Numbered from the stretch's first letter, positions 31,770 to 39,020 are shown. The stretch: 39,020 nt of DNA from Candidatus Uhrbacteria bacterium RIFOXYB12_FULL_58_10 (GCA_001791645.1 MGFA01000024.1:1-39020), one strand, 5' to 3'. The notes: generated from the sequence alone by a model not told the origin. Made by a program: numbers and translations.

Positions 31770-31798
31770 TGGACAATAGCTGTAAGGTGTGCTAATTT
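31770..31798 (+). promoter_or_regulatory. promoter of the asparaginase-family gene
   Basis: TGGACA (31770-31775), a 17-nt spacer and TAATTT (31793-31798). The leader of about 65 nt carries GGAG before the start. Confidence 0.55.
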
Positions 31799-31871
31799 AG
31801 CCTATCGTTCTGAAGCCTAGACTGTTTGGGCTTGAAACGATGAACCTTTCCGCCTCTCCACGGAGTTGAAG

Positions 31872-33074
31872 ATGTCGATGACCCAACGTGAACGCCATGA
31901 GACACAGGCGGCGGCAGTCGTGCCGTTCGCGAACATGACCGACCTCCCGGAGGCCGTGCTCGATCAGATAGCCAGGCTGAGTCCGCACCTGCCGGTCGTG
32001 TTCGTCCTCTACTACGGCGGCACGATCGGCATGACCAAGACCAAGGCCAAGTTCGAAGAGGCCACGCGGATCGTCTACACCCCCGCAGATGACGCGGAGA
32101 AGCTTCTCGAACCACTTTCCGTGAAGGGACTTAAAGACAAGGTGCAGGTCGTGTGGGTTCCCGTCTACACGAAGGCGATCGACTCCACCAACGGACGCTG
32201 GGTCCACTGGGTGTCGATCGGGAACATGATCAGGCTCCTTTACGACAAGGCAACGGGCTTCGTGGTGTGCGGCGGCACCGACACGATGGCGCACATGATC
32301 GCGGCGATGCGCTTCATGTTCCCCAACGTCGGCAAGCCGATCATTGCCACTGGCGCGCAGGTGCCGATGGTCGAGCTCGGTGACGACGGGACCAACAACC
32401 TGTACTTCGCCATCACGGCGGCGGCCAGCGACCTCTCCGGTCCGTTCCTCATGTTCGGTGACAAGCTGATGGACGGGATGCGCGTGCACAAGGTTCAGGA
32501 TCGGCGTCGTGACGCCTTCGCCTGTCCCACGCAGTACGTGCTCGGACACTACGACAGCGAGCTGCGGGTCTACCCGCACGCCCCGCGTCGCAACCCGATC
32601 ATCACGTCGGCGCGTCTGATCTACCGGCCTCACTTCCGCGAGGGCGTGAAGATCGTGAAAATCAGCCCCGCAACCCCATCGGAGTCGATCCTGCACGATG
32701 CGAGCGATCCGTCGTGCAGCGCGATGCTCCTCATCACCTTCGGCGCGGGCAACGTTCGCGACGAGGATGTAGTCGAGGACGTGCCGAGCCACGTCGACTG
32801 CCTCTGGCAGCTCTACCAGCGCCGTTACCCGGTAGTGCTGGGGAGCCCGATGATGGACGGCATGGTGGACAGCCACTACGAGACCGGCACCAAAGCCGTT
32901 TCCCGCGACGAAGGAAAAGGCAACGCCATCTCAGCGGGATCTACCACCGGTCCGCTTCTCGAAGTGAAGTGCATGGTCGCCATGGCGGAGGCATGGGACA
33001 ACGAAAAGGGATCCGTCGACTACGACAAGTTCCGTGCTTCCATGGAACGCGATCACGTAGGTGAACTGACGTAG
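31872..33074 (+). CDS. asparaginase/glutaminase-family amidohydrolase (400 aa)
   Basis: The ATG at 31872 follows GGAG by seven nt. After a 45-residue extension comes the family's first catalytic motif YYGGTIGM with the nucleophile Thr, then CGGTDTMAH with the Thr-Asp pair, then PIIATGAQVPM. Family members hydrolyse asparagine or glutamine, or act as the ammonia-producing GatD subunit of the archaeal amidotransferase. Near 400 residues it is longer than bacterial AnsA (about 330), and the N-terminal extension recalls GatD. No gatE partner lies nearby, so a stand-alone amidase is more likely. Substrate and location are not settled by the sequence. There is no signal peptide. Confidence 0.85.
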   Translation: MSMTQRERHETQAAAVVPFANMTDLPEAVLDQIARLSPHLPVVFVLYYGGTIGMTKTKAKFEEATRIVYTPADDAEKLLEPLSVKGLKDKVQVVWVPVYTKAIDSTNGRWVHWVSIGNMIRLLYDKATGFVVCGGTDTMAHMIAAMRFMFPNVGKPIIATGAQVPMVELGDDGTNNLYFAITAAASDLSGPFLMFGDKLMDGMRVHKVQDRRRDAFACPTQYVLGHYDSELRVYPHAPRRNPIITSARLIYRPHFREGVKIVKISPATPSESILHDASDPSCSAMLLITFGAGNVRDEDVVEDVPSHVDCLWQLYQRRYPVVLGSPMMDGMVDSHYETGTKAVSRDEGKGNAISAGSTTGPLLEVKCMVAMAEAWDNEKGSVDYDKFRASMERDHVGELT

Positions 33075-33266
33075 CCAACATTTGACCAAGTCCACTCGCG
33101 CACTCGCGCGGCTTGAGCCACCCTTCGTGGCACGCCGTCGGGTGCGCTCTTGCTTTTGTAAAAACTTGAAAAAGTAGACAAATGACGTTTCGATTGATTT
33201 CGCGGACTATTTGCATACCGACTCAAGGCACGTCCGCTTCGCGCAATCGGAATTGGAATCATCCTT

Positions 33267-33599
33267 ATGTCGGTCGTGCTAGTGATTGCTTTCCTTTCAA
33301 GGTCATTGGCGGCGATCGGTCTAATGCTGTCCTTGGAACTTCTGAAGGAAAATGGAATTTTGAGCGGAATCGCGTTCGGTTGGATCGTTCATCGCCTTGA
33401 TATCCAAAGCGGATACTTATTTTTCGCGATTCTCATCCTTCTCTATTTCCCATCCGTCTGGATGCTGGACACGGTGAGAAAACGCATGCGGCCAGATCCG
33501 ACGAACTCATCAACCCGAGAACAAACGGTTGACGCGCAAGCTCAAATGAGGTACATCGATATTGTCGAATCGAGGTCAAATTCCAAAACTCTACGATAG
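33267..33599 (+). CDS. small membrane protein (110 aa or longer)
   Basis: Two hydrophobic segments (about residues 1-22 and 48-68) flank a short loop, and a polar C-terminal tail follows. The frame stays open upstream to about 33196 and there encodes more of the first hydrophobic helix (AIGIGIIL), but without an ATG. The true start may therefore be a rare codon, or a frameshift may separate it from the ATG at 33182. No good Shine-Dalgarno precedes 33267. I do not recognise a family. It lies 11 nt before another small membrane protein, so the two may act together. Confidence 0.5.
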   Translation: MSVVLVIAFLSRSLAAIGLMLSLELLKENGILSGIAFGWIVHRLDIQSGYLFFAILILLYFPSVWMLDTVRKRMRPDPTNSSTREQTVDAQAQMRYIDIVESRSNSKTLR

Positions 33600-33610
33600 G
33601 AGACACCGCG

Positions 33611-33967
33611 ATGACCGTTCTTCCGTATTTTCAGCAGGCGCCTACCGAACCCTGGATGTGGCTATACGCCATGTACATCGCCTGGATCGCCGGGATCAGC
33701 ATGTTCTACTTGCTGGCATCCCATCCAGACGGAGTGAAGCTGGTGCGTTCGTTCAGCGACAGCTCGATGATAATCATTCCGACCCTGTGGATCATGGCGT
33801 CCGTTCTCCTGGCGGGCGTCGCGTGGCCGTACTTGTTCATGCTCCCCGCCATCACGCTTCTCTCCGGTGCCCCGTGGGGCGCCGCGATCATCATGTGGGG
33901 ATACGCGACCTTCGTCTTCTGGTCCAGTGGCAAATGCCTGTTGGCGCGTTTCCCCGCTCGCGCCTGA
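33611..33967 (+). CDS. small membrane protein (118 aa)
   Basis: AGGAG lies eight nt before the ATG. Three hydrophobic stretches (about residues 15-35, 52-78 and 84-105) indicate a compact integral membrane protein with little outside the bilayer. It follows the 110-aa membrane ORF by 11 nt and ends before a strong terminator, so it closes the + strand unit. No family is recognised. Confidence 0.65.
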   Translation: MTVLPYFQQAPTEPWMWLYAMYIAWIAGISMFYLLASHPDGVKLVRSFSDSSMIIIPTLWIMASVLLAGVAWPYLFMLPAITLLSGAPWGAAIIMWGYATFVFWSSGKCLLARFPARA

Positions 33968-33990
33968 TCTGCTACCAAGACCTCAGTATG

Positions 33991-34014
33991 CCCGCCGATC
34001 GAAGCGGGTTTTTT
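33991..34014 (+). terminator. terminator after the small membrane proteins
   Basis: CCCGC (33991-33995) pairs with GCGGG (34004-34008), followed by TTTTTT. Confidence 0.85.
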
Positions 34015-34018
34015 CGTT

Positions 34019-34045
34019 CAAAATACCTCCATCTCTGGAGGCATT
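34019..34045 (-). terminator. terminator of the 260-aa gene
   Basis: CCTCC (34026-34030) pairs with GGAGG (34037-34041). The minus strand continues TATTTTG. It meets the + strand terminator at 33991, so the two units converge here. Confidence 0.8.
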
Positions 34046-34049
34046 TGCT

Positions 34050-34832
34050 TTATCGGAGCCGGAATGTGCGAACTACCTTGTCTGCCTGGTCGATAAGGTC
34101 CGTGGTATCCGACTCTGTATTCACTGACACGCTGAGCAGGTACACGCGATCCGGCGCGTCGATAAAATAGATGACGTTGGTCTGCGCCGCGCCCTCGATG
34201 TAACACGGCTTCAGACATTCGAGCGTATTGCGCTTCGCGGTCAGGCCTCCCACGGAGGTATCTTCCATGTCGACGTTCACGTCCGCCTCGGAATAATCCG
34301 GGAAGATCTCAGCTGCTTCCGCGCTCATGAACGCGACGATCTTGGTCACGTCCTCGGCATCCCAGGACAGCGTGGCGACCGCTTCATCGAACGTCCGCCC
34401 TTCCTTGAGCGCGTCTTTGATTTGAATTTGGACGACGTCAGGATCGGTCATTTCATCGGCAGCGGTGTTGTACAGCCATCCGTACCACAGGGTTCCGTCC
34501 GGCATGCGCGTTGAATCATCGGCGCCGCGCACGACCCATCCCGGGAGCATCTCAAGGGAGAACGACTCGCTCATGACGGTATTCGACGCGTCCAAACGCG
34601 CCAGCATCGGAGAGCCGGAGTCTGCAGACTCGGAACCGCTCATGATTCCGCCAAGATTGCCTTGCGACTGATCGATCTCGTCCGATAACGTCGTAGCCTC
34701 GCGAAGCAGAAACGTCTCGAGTCCGCCCAATTCGTTGTTGTCCTGTGAAATGACGACATAGGCGACCGTCATGACGCACACCGCTAGTGCCACTCCAACG
34801 AGAATGAAAAATGATTGTTTGTGTTCTTGCAT
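34050..34832 (-). CDS. membrane-anchored extracytoplasmic protein (260 aa)
   Basis: One N-terminal hydrophobic segment (residues 8-28) without a cleavage motif anchors the protein. The remaining 230 residues are soluble, mostly beta-alpha-beta, with two Cys close together (TLECLKPCYIE) that could form a disulfide outside the cell. The pattern of a Ser/Asp-rich stalk, then MLPGWVVRGADD and a VIYFIDAPDRVYLLSVS strand pair resembles PsbP-like lipoproteins, but weakly. The start lies 7 nt after the tRNA-Arg 3' end, so it is co-transcribed with the tRNA and its mRNA start may be created by tRNA processing. Confidence 0.7.
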   Translation of the reverse strand: MQEHKQSFFILVGVALAVCVMTVAYVVISQDNNELGGLETFLLREATTLSDEIDQSQGNLGGIMSGSESADSGSPMLARLDASNTVMSESFSLEMLPGWVVRGADDSTRMPDGTLWYGWLYNTAADEMTDPDVVQIQIKDALKEGRTFDEAVATLSWDAEDVTKIVAFMSAEAAEIFPDYSEADVNVDMEDTSVGGLTAKRNTLECLKPCYIEGAAQTNVIYFIDAPDRVYLLSVSVNTESDTTDLIDQADKVVRTFRLR

Positions 34833-34839
34833 AATGGTC

Positions 34840-34916
34840 TGGTGCCCCCGGTAGGAGTCGAACCTACAACCTCGGGCTTAGAACGCCCTCGCTCTATCCA
34901 GTTGAGCTACGGAGGC
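34840..34916 (-). tRNA. tRNA-Arg (TCT)
   Basis: The acceptor stem GCCTCCG/CGGGGGC (one G-U), D arm GCTC/GAGC, anticodon loop GTTCTAA with anticodon TCT, and T arm with GTTCGACTC are all present. CCA is encoded. The first pair of the anticodon stem is mismatched, which is tolerated. Confidence 0.95.
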
Positions 34917-34951
34917 AAAATCTCTTGTCCTGATCCTACCCGAACGAGATA

Positions 34952-34977
34952 AAAAAATCGAGTGCGCGAGGCACTCG
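34952..34977 (-). terminator. terminator of the VWA gene, twin of 36157-36182
   Basis: CGAGTGC (34959-34965) pairs with GCACTCG (34971-34977), followed on the minus strand by ATTTTTTT. The 26 bases including the T-run recur exactly at 36157-36182. Confidence 0.9.
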
Positions 34978-35009
34978 GGAAGGAGAGAACGTCGATCGAA
35001 GGACGGGGT

Positions 35010-36089
35010 CTACCGGCTCCAGTCCTCGACCTCGTACAGGAATCCGGCACCGCCGACGAGCTTGCGGTTGACCGAGGTGCTCTGGACGAACACCCGGAAC
35101 TCAGTGAGCGCGCTCGGGCGGATGCGCGCGTTCACACCGGCCGGGAGGCCGATCATGGCCCGGGCTTCGCTCCCGGTGAACATGTCGCCGGTGGCTCGGT
35201 CCATGAGCACCACTTCCTTGTAATCCTGGACGGTCTCGGGCTTGGTGAACTCGTAGAACCCGCGTCCCTGCTTGAAGGCGAGGCCCTGGGCGAGCACGAA
35301 CTGCTTGATCGGCGTGTCCAAATCCACCTTGAGCACCTGGAAGCGCCCCGCGGGAACGGGCACGAGCCCCGGCCGGTCGGCGACGGTCTCGCGTTCGCCG
35401 GTGAGTACCTGGAACACCTGCGACATGTTGCGGGTCATCCTCCGACCATCGCGGACCTCGTCGCGGAACGCGCGAAGCTGGTCCGGACCCGATGCCCGGT
35501 AGGCGACGGCGCAGATGATGTCGACGATCGCCGCGAACTGGTCGAGCGTGAGATAGTACCCGCCGGTCGCGCGCGCGATCTCCTCGTAGAAGTGCTTCGA
35601 GTGCCTGCGAATCCCCGGCATGGCATGGACGCCGTACACGTGGATTCCGGCCTCGAGCAGGAGCGCCAGCTCGTTGCGCCAGTCGATCCTCTTCAAATTC
35701 AGCGGGTAGCTCGCCTCGTGCGGAACGTCGTCGCCGACCATCACCAGGGCCTTCTCCGCGCCAGCGCGCCAGGACATGGACCGCACGTCGTGGAGCACGA
35801 GCTCGTAGCACTCCGGGGCGTCGCCGCCGCAGGTCGCGCCGACGTTCTCCACGAACCGGCAGATCGCCTGCTCGTCGGAGGAGAAGTCGAACGTTCTGAT
35901 CACGTAGGTCGACCCGGCGTCACAGTAGTCGCCGTGGGCAACGATCGCGATGCACAGGTTGGGAATATCCCTGAACAGGCGCCGTACCAGGTCGACCACC
36001 GAACGGCGGACCTGGGTGAGGCACGGGTACATGGACCCGGTGGTGTCGAACGAGATGCACAGATCAACGCCAGGAATCTCCGAATGCAT
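35010..36089 (-). CDS. VWA-domain protein (359 aa)
   Basis: AGGAGGG lies five nt before the ATG at 36089, which replaces a longer unsupported frame. The first 200 residues are a von Willebrand A domain with a degenerate MIDAS (DTTGSMYPCL, with Thr for the first Ser), a GDYCDAG loop, and GATCGGDAPECYEL, which recalls the VWA type found next to alpha-kinases. MVGDDVPH supplies the later acidic position. The C-terminal 110 residues are beta-rich and not recognised. No AAA+ partner is adjacent. The gene has its own promoter (36117-36145) and terminator. A link with block A is conceivable but not shown. Confidence 0.75.
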   Translation of the reverse strand: MHSEIPGVDLCISFDTTGSMYPCLTQVRRSVVDLVRRLFRDIPNLCIAIVAHGDYCDAGSTYVIRTFDFSSDEQAICRFVENVGATCGGDAPECYELVLHDVRSMSWRAGAEKALVMVGDDVPHEASYPLNLKRIDWRNELALLLEAGIHVYGVHAMPGIRRHSKHFYEEIARATGGYYLTLDQFAAIVDIICAVAYRASGPDQLRAFRDEVRDGRRMTRNMSQVFQVLTGERETVADRPGLVPVPAGRFQVLKVDLDTPIKQFVLAQGLAFKQGRGFYEFTKPETVQDYKEVVLMDRATGDMFTGSEARAMIGLPAGVNARIRPSALTEFRVFVQSTSVNRKLVGGAGFLYEVEDWSR

Positions 36090-36116
36090 TTGACCCTCCT
36101 GAGGAAATGCCGCCGG

Positions 36117-36145
36117 AGTATGCAGCATTGCGGTGGAATTGTCAA
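36117..36145 (-). promoter_or_regulatory. promoter of the VWA gene
   Basis: TTGACA (complement of 36140-36145), a 17-nt spacer and CATACT (complement of 36117-36122) with a nearby TG. Confidence 0.5.
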
Positions 36146-36156
36146 TGCCAGTCGTT

Positions 36157-36182
36157 AAAAAAATCGAGTGCGCGAGGCACTC
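36157..36182 (-). terminator. terminator of the GNAT gene, twin of 34952-34977
   Basis: GAGTGC (36166-36171) pairs with GCACTC (36177-36182) and runs into the stop codon of the GNAT gene. A T-run follows on the minus strand. Confidence 0.9.
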
Positions 36183-36766
36183 TAGAAGTCGAAAGAGAGG
36201 CTGCGCGATGAAAACAGGACGCGCGGGACGACCTCGCTGCTTACACCATCGCGGCTGAAGCGCATGCCGAGCAACCTGTGGGCAATCCACGAATCGCGGG
36301 CCCTTGCCGCGACATACACACGCTCACCCTGAGCGCCGCGGATTCCGTTGAGCGCGGCGTTCGCGAGCGTCCGGCCGATGCCCGTCCGCCGAACGGTCGG
36401 ATCAACGGCCACGAGCAGCGCCCACGAGCGCTTCCGATCGAGCGATTCGCGCACGTGCGACTCGAAGCGATCCATGCGCAGGACGTCCGCGAGCTCCTGC
36501 GGCGACGCGACCGGCACTGCCAGCGCGAACCCGAGCGGCGGCATTACCTCACGCGCGCTCATGGCCGCGACACGCACGGCGGACGCGTGAGCGAAGGCGA
36601 GGTCGAACGTCCCGTCGTGATCCGTCTGTGTCTCGGCGATCCCGATCGCGAGACGGAACAGACTCCAGAGAGCATTGGGCAGCGACCCGGCGGCAGAAGA
36701 GCAAATCACGATCCCGCGATTTGCGATGGGGTCGCCTTGGGGATGGAAGGGGAGGACGACGGCCAT
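36182..36766 (-). CDS. GNAT-family N-acetyltransferase (194 aa)
   Basis: AGGAG lies six nt before the ATG at 36766. The C-terminal half has the acetyl-CoA binding motif A (LLVAVDPTVRRTGIGRTLANAAL in shorter parts: LLVAVDP, RRTGIG), followed by the strand and helix of motif B (ERVYVAAR, then a helix to the end). The first 90 residues are less typical but include a SAREVMPPLGFAL strand. Family members acetylate small molecules or protein amines. The substrate is unknown. It is a single-gene unit with a TTGACA/TACCTT promoter. Confidence 0.8.
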   Translation of the reverse strand: MAVVLPFHPQGDPIANRGIVICSSAAGSLPNALWSLFRLAIGIAETQTDHDGTFDLAFAHASAVRVAAMSAREVMPPLGFALAVPVASPQELADVLRMDRFESHVRESLDRKRSWALLVAVDPTVRRTGIGRTLANAALNGIRGAQGERVYVAARARDSWIAHRLLGMRFSRDGVSSEVVPRVLFSSRSLSFDF

Positions 36767-36803
36767 GATCAACTCCTGGGAAAACGGCTTTCAACGTGAC
36801 GGA

Positions 36804-36832
36804 AAGGTACGCGAAACAACGCCGCGTGTCAA
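36804..36832 (-). promoter_or_regulatory. promoter of the GNAT gene
   Basis: TTGACA (complement of 36827-36832), a 17-nt spacer and TACCTT (complement of 36804-36809). The -35 overlaps the last codons of the recombinase gene. Confidence 0.7.
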
Positions 36833-37752
36833 TTCTGCTTCCCGTGGAACTTCTTATGAATGTCCTTGAGATGCGCATTCGTGACATGCGTATAAATTTG
36901 CGTCGTGGTGATGGACGCGTGGCCGAGCATCGACTGCACGGAACGAATGTCTGCGCCGTTCATAAGCAGATCGGTCGCGAACGTGTGCCGAAGCGTGTGC
37001 GGAGTAATGCGCTTTGTAATTCCCGCGGCCCTGGCATAACGCTCCACCAAACGCTGGACGCTGCGCGGGGTGAGCGGACCCGCGTTATCCCGTCCGCCCT
37101 TGGCGCGGTCATGAGAAACAAACATGTACGGCGACGCGTCCCGACGTTTATCGAGATACGCCTTGATGGCCGCCTTCGCCATGTCAGACAGAAATACTAC
37201 GCGAACCTTGTCGCCTTTCCCGCGCACCGTAAATTCGTCGCGCCTCAGGTTCACCTGATCGATTTTTAAATTAGCAAGCTCGCTGACGCGCAGACCTGTC
37301 GCAAAAAGAAGCTCCAAAATTGCCTTATCGCGCAACGCGACCAACCCTTCGCTCTCACGCATCGGTACCGCGAGAATGCGGTCAAGCTCGTCAGGTTCCA
37401 AAAATGACACGATGCGCGAGGGAGCCTTCGAAAGCTCGATCTGCTCAGCCGGCAACGACTTCACGTCACGACGCGAAAGGAACTTTAAAAAGGAGCGCAA
37501 CGCGATGAGATGATAGTTTTGCGTGGACTTTTTTATGAGATCCTCGTCGCGCCCGGGCACGTCGCGATTAAGCCAAAGCCGGTACTTGTGAATCAACTCA
37601 CGCGTGATCGCTGACGGCTTCGGATGCTTGGCCCACGTCGCAAACCGGCGCAAATAAAAATCATAATTCTCAATCGTGCGACGCGAACGTCCGCGATCCA
37701 CTTCCATGTATTCGAGAAAATCCGTAATCCGTTTGTCAATCTCATGCAACAT
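36829..37752 (-). CDS. XerC/XerD-type tyrosine recombinase
   Basis: The 307-residue protein has a SAM-like N-terminal core-binding domain (FLEYMEVDRGRSRRTI) and the catalytic domain with all six residues: R in TGLRVSEL, K in VRGKGDKVR, H-x-x-R in HTLRHTF, H in LGHASI and Y in TTQIYTHV. Length and motif spacing fit the chromosomal dimer-resolving XerC/D recombinases rather than phage integrases. A single Xer in this size of genome would act on a dif-like site, which is not in this window. A TATAAT -10 lies nine nt before the ATG and no Shine-Dalgarno is seen. Confidence 0.92.
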   Translation of the reverse strand: MLHEIDKRITDFLEYMEVDRGRSRRTIENYDFYLRRFATWAKHPKPSAITRELIHKYRLWLNRDVPGRDEDLIKKSTQNYHLIALRSFLKFLSRRDVKSLPAEQIELSKAPSRIVSFLEPDELDRILAVPMRESEGLVALRDKAILELLFATGLRVSELANLKIDQVNLRRDEFTVRGKGDKVRVVFLSDMAKAAIKAYLDKRRDASPYMFVSHDRAKGGRDNAGPLTPRSVQRLVERYARAAGITKRITPHTLRHTFATDLLMNGADIRSVQSMLGHASITTTQIYTHVTNAHLKDIHKKFHGKQN

Positions 37753-37761
37753 AGCGTCATC

Positions 37762-37780
37762 ATTATACCTGTGCTAACAT
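37762..37780. promoter_or_regulatory. divergent leaderless promoter pair
   Basis: On the minus strand TATAAT (complement of 37762-37767) serves the recombinase. On the + strand TGCTAACAT (extended -10, 37772-37780) serves the 104-aa gene. Each -10 lies nine nt before its start codon. Confidence 0.55.
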
Positions 37781-37789
37781 AGCGACGCT

Positions 37790-38104
37790 ATGCCGTGGCT
37801 TTCTCGAATGCTCGTGTGCGCTTTGGTGGCGGCGGGAATTTCCGTCGCTGTCGTTTCTGGTTGCCAGTCTTTCGTGGGCGTAACACTCGACGGAGGTTCC
37901 TGTTCGCAGACGCAAATCGAGCCGTTCGCGCCTCTCGCGACGCTCACGGACGTTGCCGTCCCAGGCGCGCGATTTGAACTTTTCGGAATCCTTGCCGCCG
38001 TGTGTCTCCTTCTCCTCCCCACGCTTGAAACTGCATTTCCACCCAGACTTCGAAACCAATCTCGCGGGAGTCCGAAGCTGGCATTTCTTCCAATGAGAAA
38101 TTGA
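37790..38104 (+). CDS. small secreted or lipid-anchored membrane protein (104 aa)
   Basis: An N-terminal hydrophobic segment ends in VVSGC, a good lipobox, and a second hydrophobic segment spans about residues 62-82 (FELFGILAAVCLLLLP). Both suggest an envelope protein with a short external loop that contains an isolated Cys. I do not recognise it. Its start lies nine nt after an extended -10, like the other leaderless genes here. It runs ahead of the DsbA-like gene with 52 nt between. Confidence 0.5.
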   Translation: MPWLSRMLVCALVAAGISVAVVSGCQSFVGVTLDGGSCSQTQIEPFAPLATLTDVAVPGARFELFGILAAVCLLLLPTLETAFPPRLRNQSRGSPKLAFLPMRN

Positions 38105-38156
38105 TGCGTCATAACCCAACGGCCCCACGATTTTATTTCTTCACGATCTTCTCTCT

Positions 38157-38945
38157 ATGGAACCGGGCAAATCTCTTTTTGACATGATGCCATCGAAAAC
38201 CGCTTTCTGGGTCGGATTCGGCACTGCGATTCTCGCCCTTGGCACATTGGGATTCATTATTCTTGGCAGCTGCACGCTAAAGGGGACGTGCGGGTTCCCG
38301 GCATCGGCCGAAGCGGCCGCGGTCAAGACCACGACAACAACGACAACGACCGGAACGGGAACGACCGCGACCGTCCCGACGGCTACCGGTTCCTCAGTCG
38401 CGGTTTCGAGAATCGCGGCCGTGGACGATGACGACCATATTCTTGGGGAAAAGGACGCGGAAATCACCATCATCGGATACTCCGACTTCGAATGCCCGTT
38501 CTGCGCGCGCTTTCATCCCACGCTTCAACAAATGGTAGATGATTACGATGGAAAGGTACGCTGGGTCTACCGTAACTTTCCGCTCTCATTCCATCCGGAG
38601 GCGGAAAATGCAGCTGAAGCCGCGGAATGCGCAGGCGAACAGGGCAAGTTCTGGGAATATGGCGATGCGATCATCGAAAACCAGACGGATCTTGGCGAAG
38701 ACCTCTACAAAAAGCTCGCCTCTGACATTGGATTAAACACGACAGCGTTCGATTCCTGCCGCTCCTCAGACAAATATCTCGACAAAATCGCAAACGATGC
38801 GAGCGAAGGAGCCGCGGCCGGCGTTACTGGTACGCCAGGATCGCTCATCTACCGTACCGACGCGAAGGGAACCGACTCGGCCATCGTCATCAAGGGTGCC
38901 CAGTCGGCTTCCGCGGTAAAAGCAGCCATCGACTCACTGCTCTAG
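38157..38945 (+). CDS. DsbA-like thioredoxin-fold protein, membrane-anchored (262 aa)
   Basis: A hydrophobic segment (residues 16-36) anchors the protein, followed by a Thr/Gly-rich stalk (about 58-80). The thioredoxin fold begins near residue 95. SDFECPFCARFH carries the redox pair CPFC, the VYRNFPLSFHPEA strand follows, and the cis-Pro loop is GTPGS. This matches BdbD/DsbA-type oxidoreductases that form or repair disulfides outside the membrane. Many bacteria of this kind rely on it for envelope proteins with Cys pairs such as the 260-aa protein here. No clear Shine-Dalgarno is seen before the ATG. Confidence 0.9.
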   Translation: MEPGKSLFDMMPSKTAFWVGFGTAILALGTLGFIILGSCTLKGTCGFPASAEAAAVKTTTTTTTTGTGTTATVPTATGSSVAVSRIAAVDDDDHILGEKDAEITIIGYSDFECPFCARFHPTLQQMVDDYDGKVRWVYRNFPLSFHPEAENAAEAAECAGEQGKFWEYGDAIIENQTDLGEDLYKKLASDIGLNTTAFDSCRSSDKYLDKIANDASEGAAAGVTGTPGSLIYRTDAKGTDSAIVIKGAQSASAVKAAIDSLL

Positions 38946-38984
38946 TAGAGCAACGACAAATACGGGGCTTCCTGAGGCTGTCCC

Positions 38985-39012
38985 AAAACTCCCGACCACC
39001 GGGAGTTTTGTG
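38985..39012 (+). terminator. terminator after the DsbA-like gene
   Basis: A ten-bp stem AAAACTCCCG/CGGGAGTTTT (38985-38994 with 39000-39009) with a five-nt loop supplies its own T-run. Confidence 0.9.
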
Positions 39013-39020
39013 TATGCCAA

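Noticed and set aside
33075-33180. A terminator after the asparaginase-family gene
   Set aside because: A GCCAC/GTGGC stem and a GCGCAC/GTGCGC pair exist, but the T-run is broken, so a clean intrinsic terminator could not be supported.
36829-37752. The tyrosine recombinase as the integrase of a mobile element carrying the accessory blocks
   Set aside because: Size and motifs fit chromosomal XerC/D, no attachment repeats flank blocks A or B, and core genes lie between it and both blocks.

Overview
This 39 kb window looks like a chromosomal contig of a bacterium, most plausibly a member of the Patescibacteria (Candidate Phyla Radiation). That placement is an inference from three things: the mix of genes, the abundance of large unrecognised proteins, and the style of the DNA polymerase I and the GerMN-type lipoprotein. 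TGA is used as a normal stop codon, so the recoded lineages are excluded. Base composition is GC-rich, apart from an AT-rich patch near 13.2-13.4 kb. Housekeeping genes are dispersed through the window: ABC transporter 3' end (1-567), holA (15346-16305), pgeF and polA (27099-30472), a GerMN lipoprotein, tRNA-His and tRNA-Arg, a XerC/D recombinase and a DsbA-like thioredoxin. Two large accessory blocks on the minus strand sit between them.

Block A (871-12961, minus strand) has eight genes, with long hairpin-rich spacers at most of the junctions. In transcription order they are: an unrecognised 310-aa protein; a 215-aa protein with an N-terminal domain shared with a later gene plus a Cys-rich tail; a P-loop NTPase fused to two Csx3-like segments (a type III CRISPR accessory family, although no cas gene or array is present); a 604-aa protein with the shared domain; a RavA/MoxR-type AAA+ ATPase; a ViaA-like VWA protein; a protein with a cold-shock-like N-terminus and zinc motifs; and a 752-aa zinc-motif protein. 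A 125-bp intergenic unit is duplicated within the block. The gene set suggests a nucleotide-sensing, chaperone-like conflict or stress system. That function is inferred.

Block B (16351-26965, minus strand) encodes what appears to be a ubiquitin-like conjugation system. A four-gene overlapping operon encodes a RuvB-like AAA+ ATPase, a JAMM/JAB peptidase with an intact metal motif, a ThiF/E1-like protein and a SAP plus beta-grasp ubiquitin-like protein. Two neighbouring ~1000-aa paralogs each start with an E2-like domain of the PRTRC-B type and end in SH3-like repeats resembling those of the eukaryotic E3 ligases Mind bomb and KEG. One paralog keeps the presumed catalytic Cys and the other has lost it. 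An upstream zinc protein shares an N-terminal helical domain with the RuvB-like ATPase. This block is the strongest candidate for a previously undescribed system.

The rest holds an asparaginase-family enzyme, two small membrane proteins, a membrane-anchored protein co-transcribed with tRNA-Arg, a second VWA protein and a GNAT acetyltransferase. Promoter architecture differs by gene class. Several core genes have a -10 box only 9-10 nt before the start codon and so appear leaderless. Most accessory genes have a Shine-Dalgarno sequence and a TTGAC(A/G)-N17/18 promoter, often placed directly after the previous gene's terminator.
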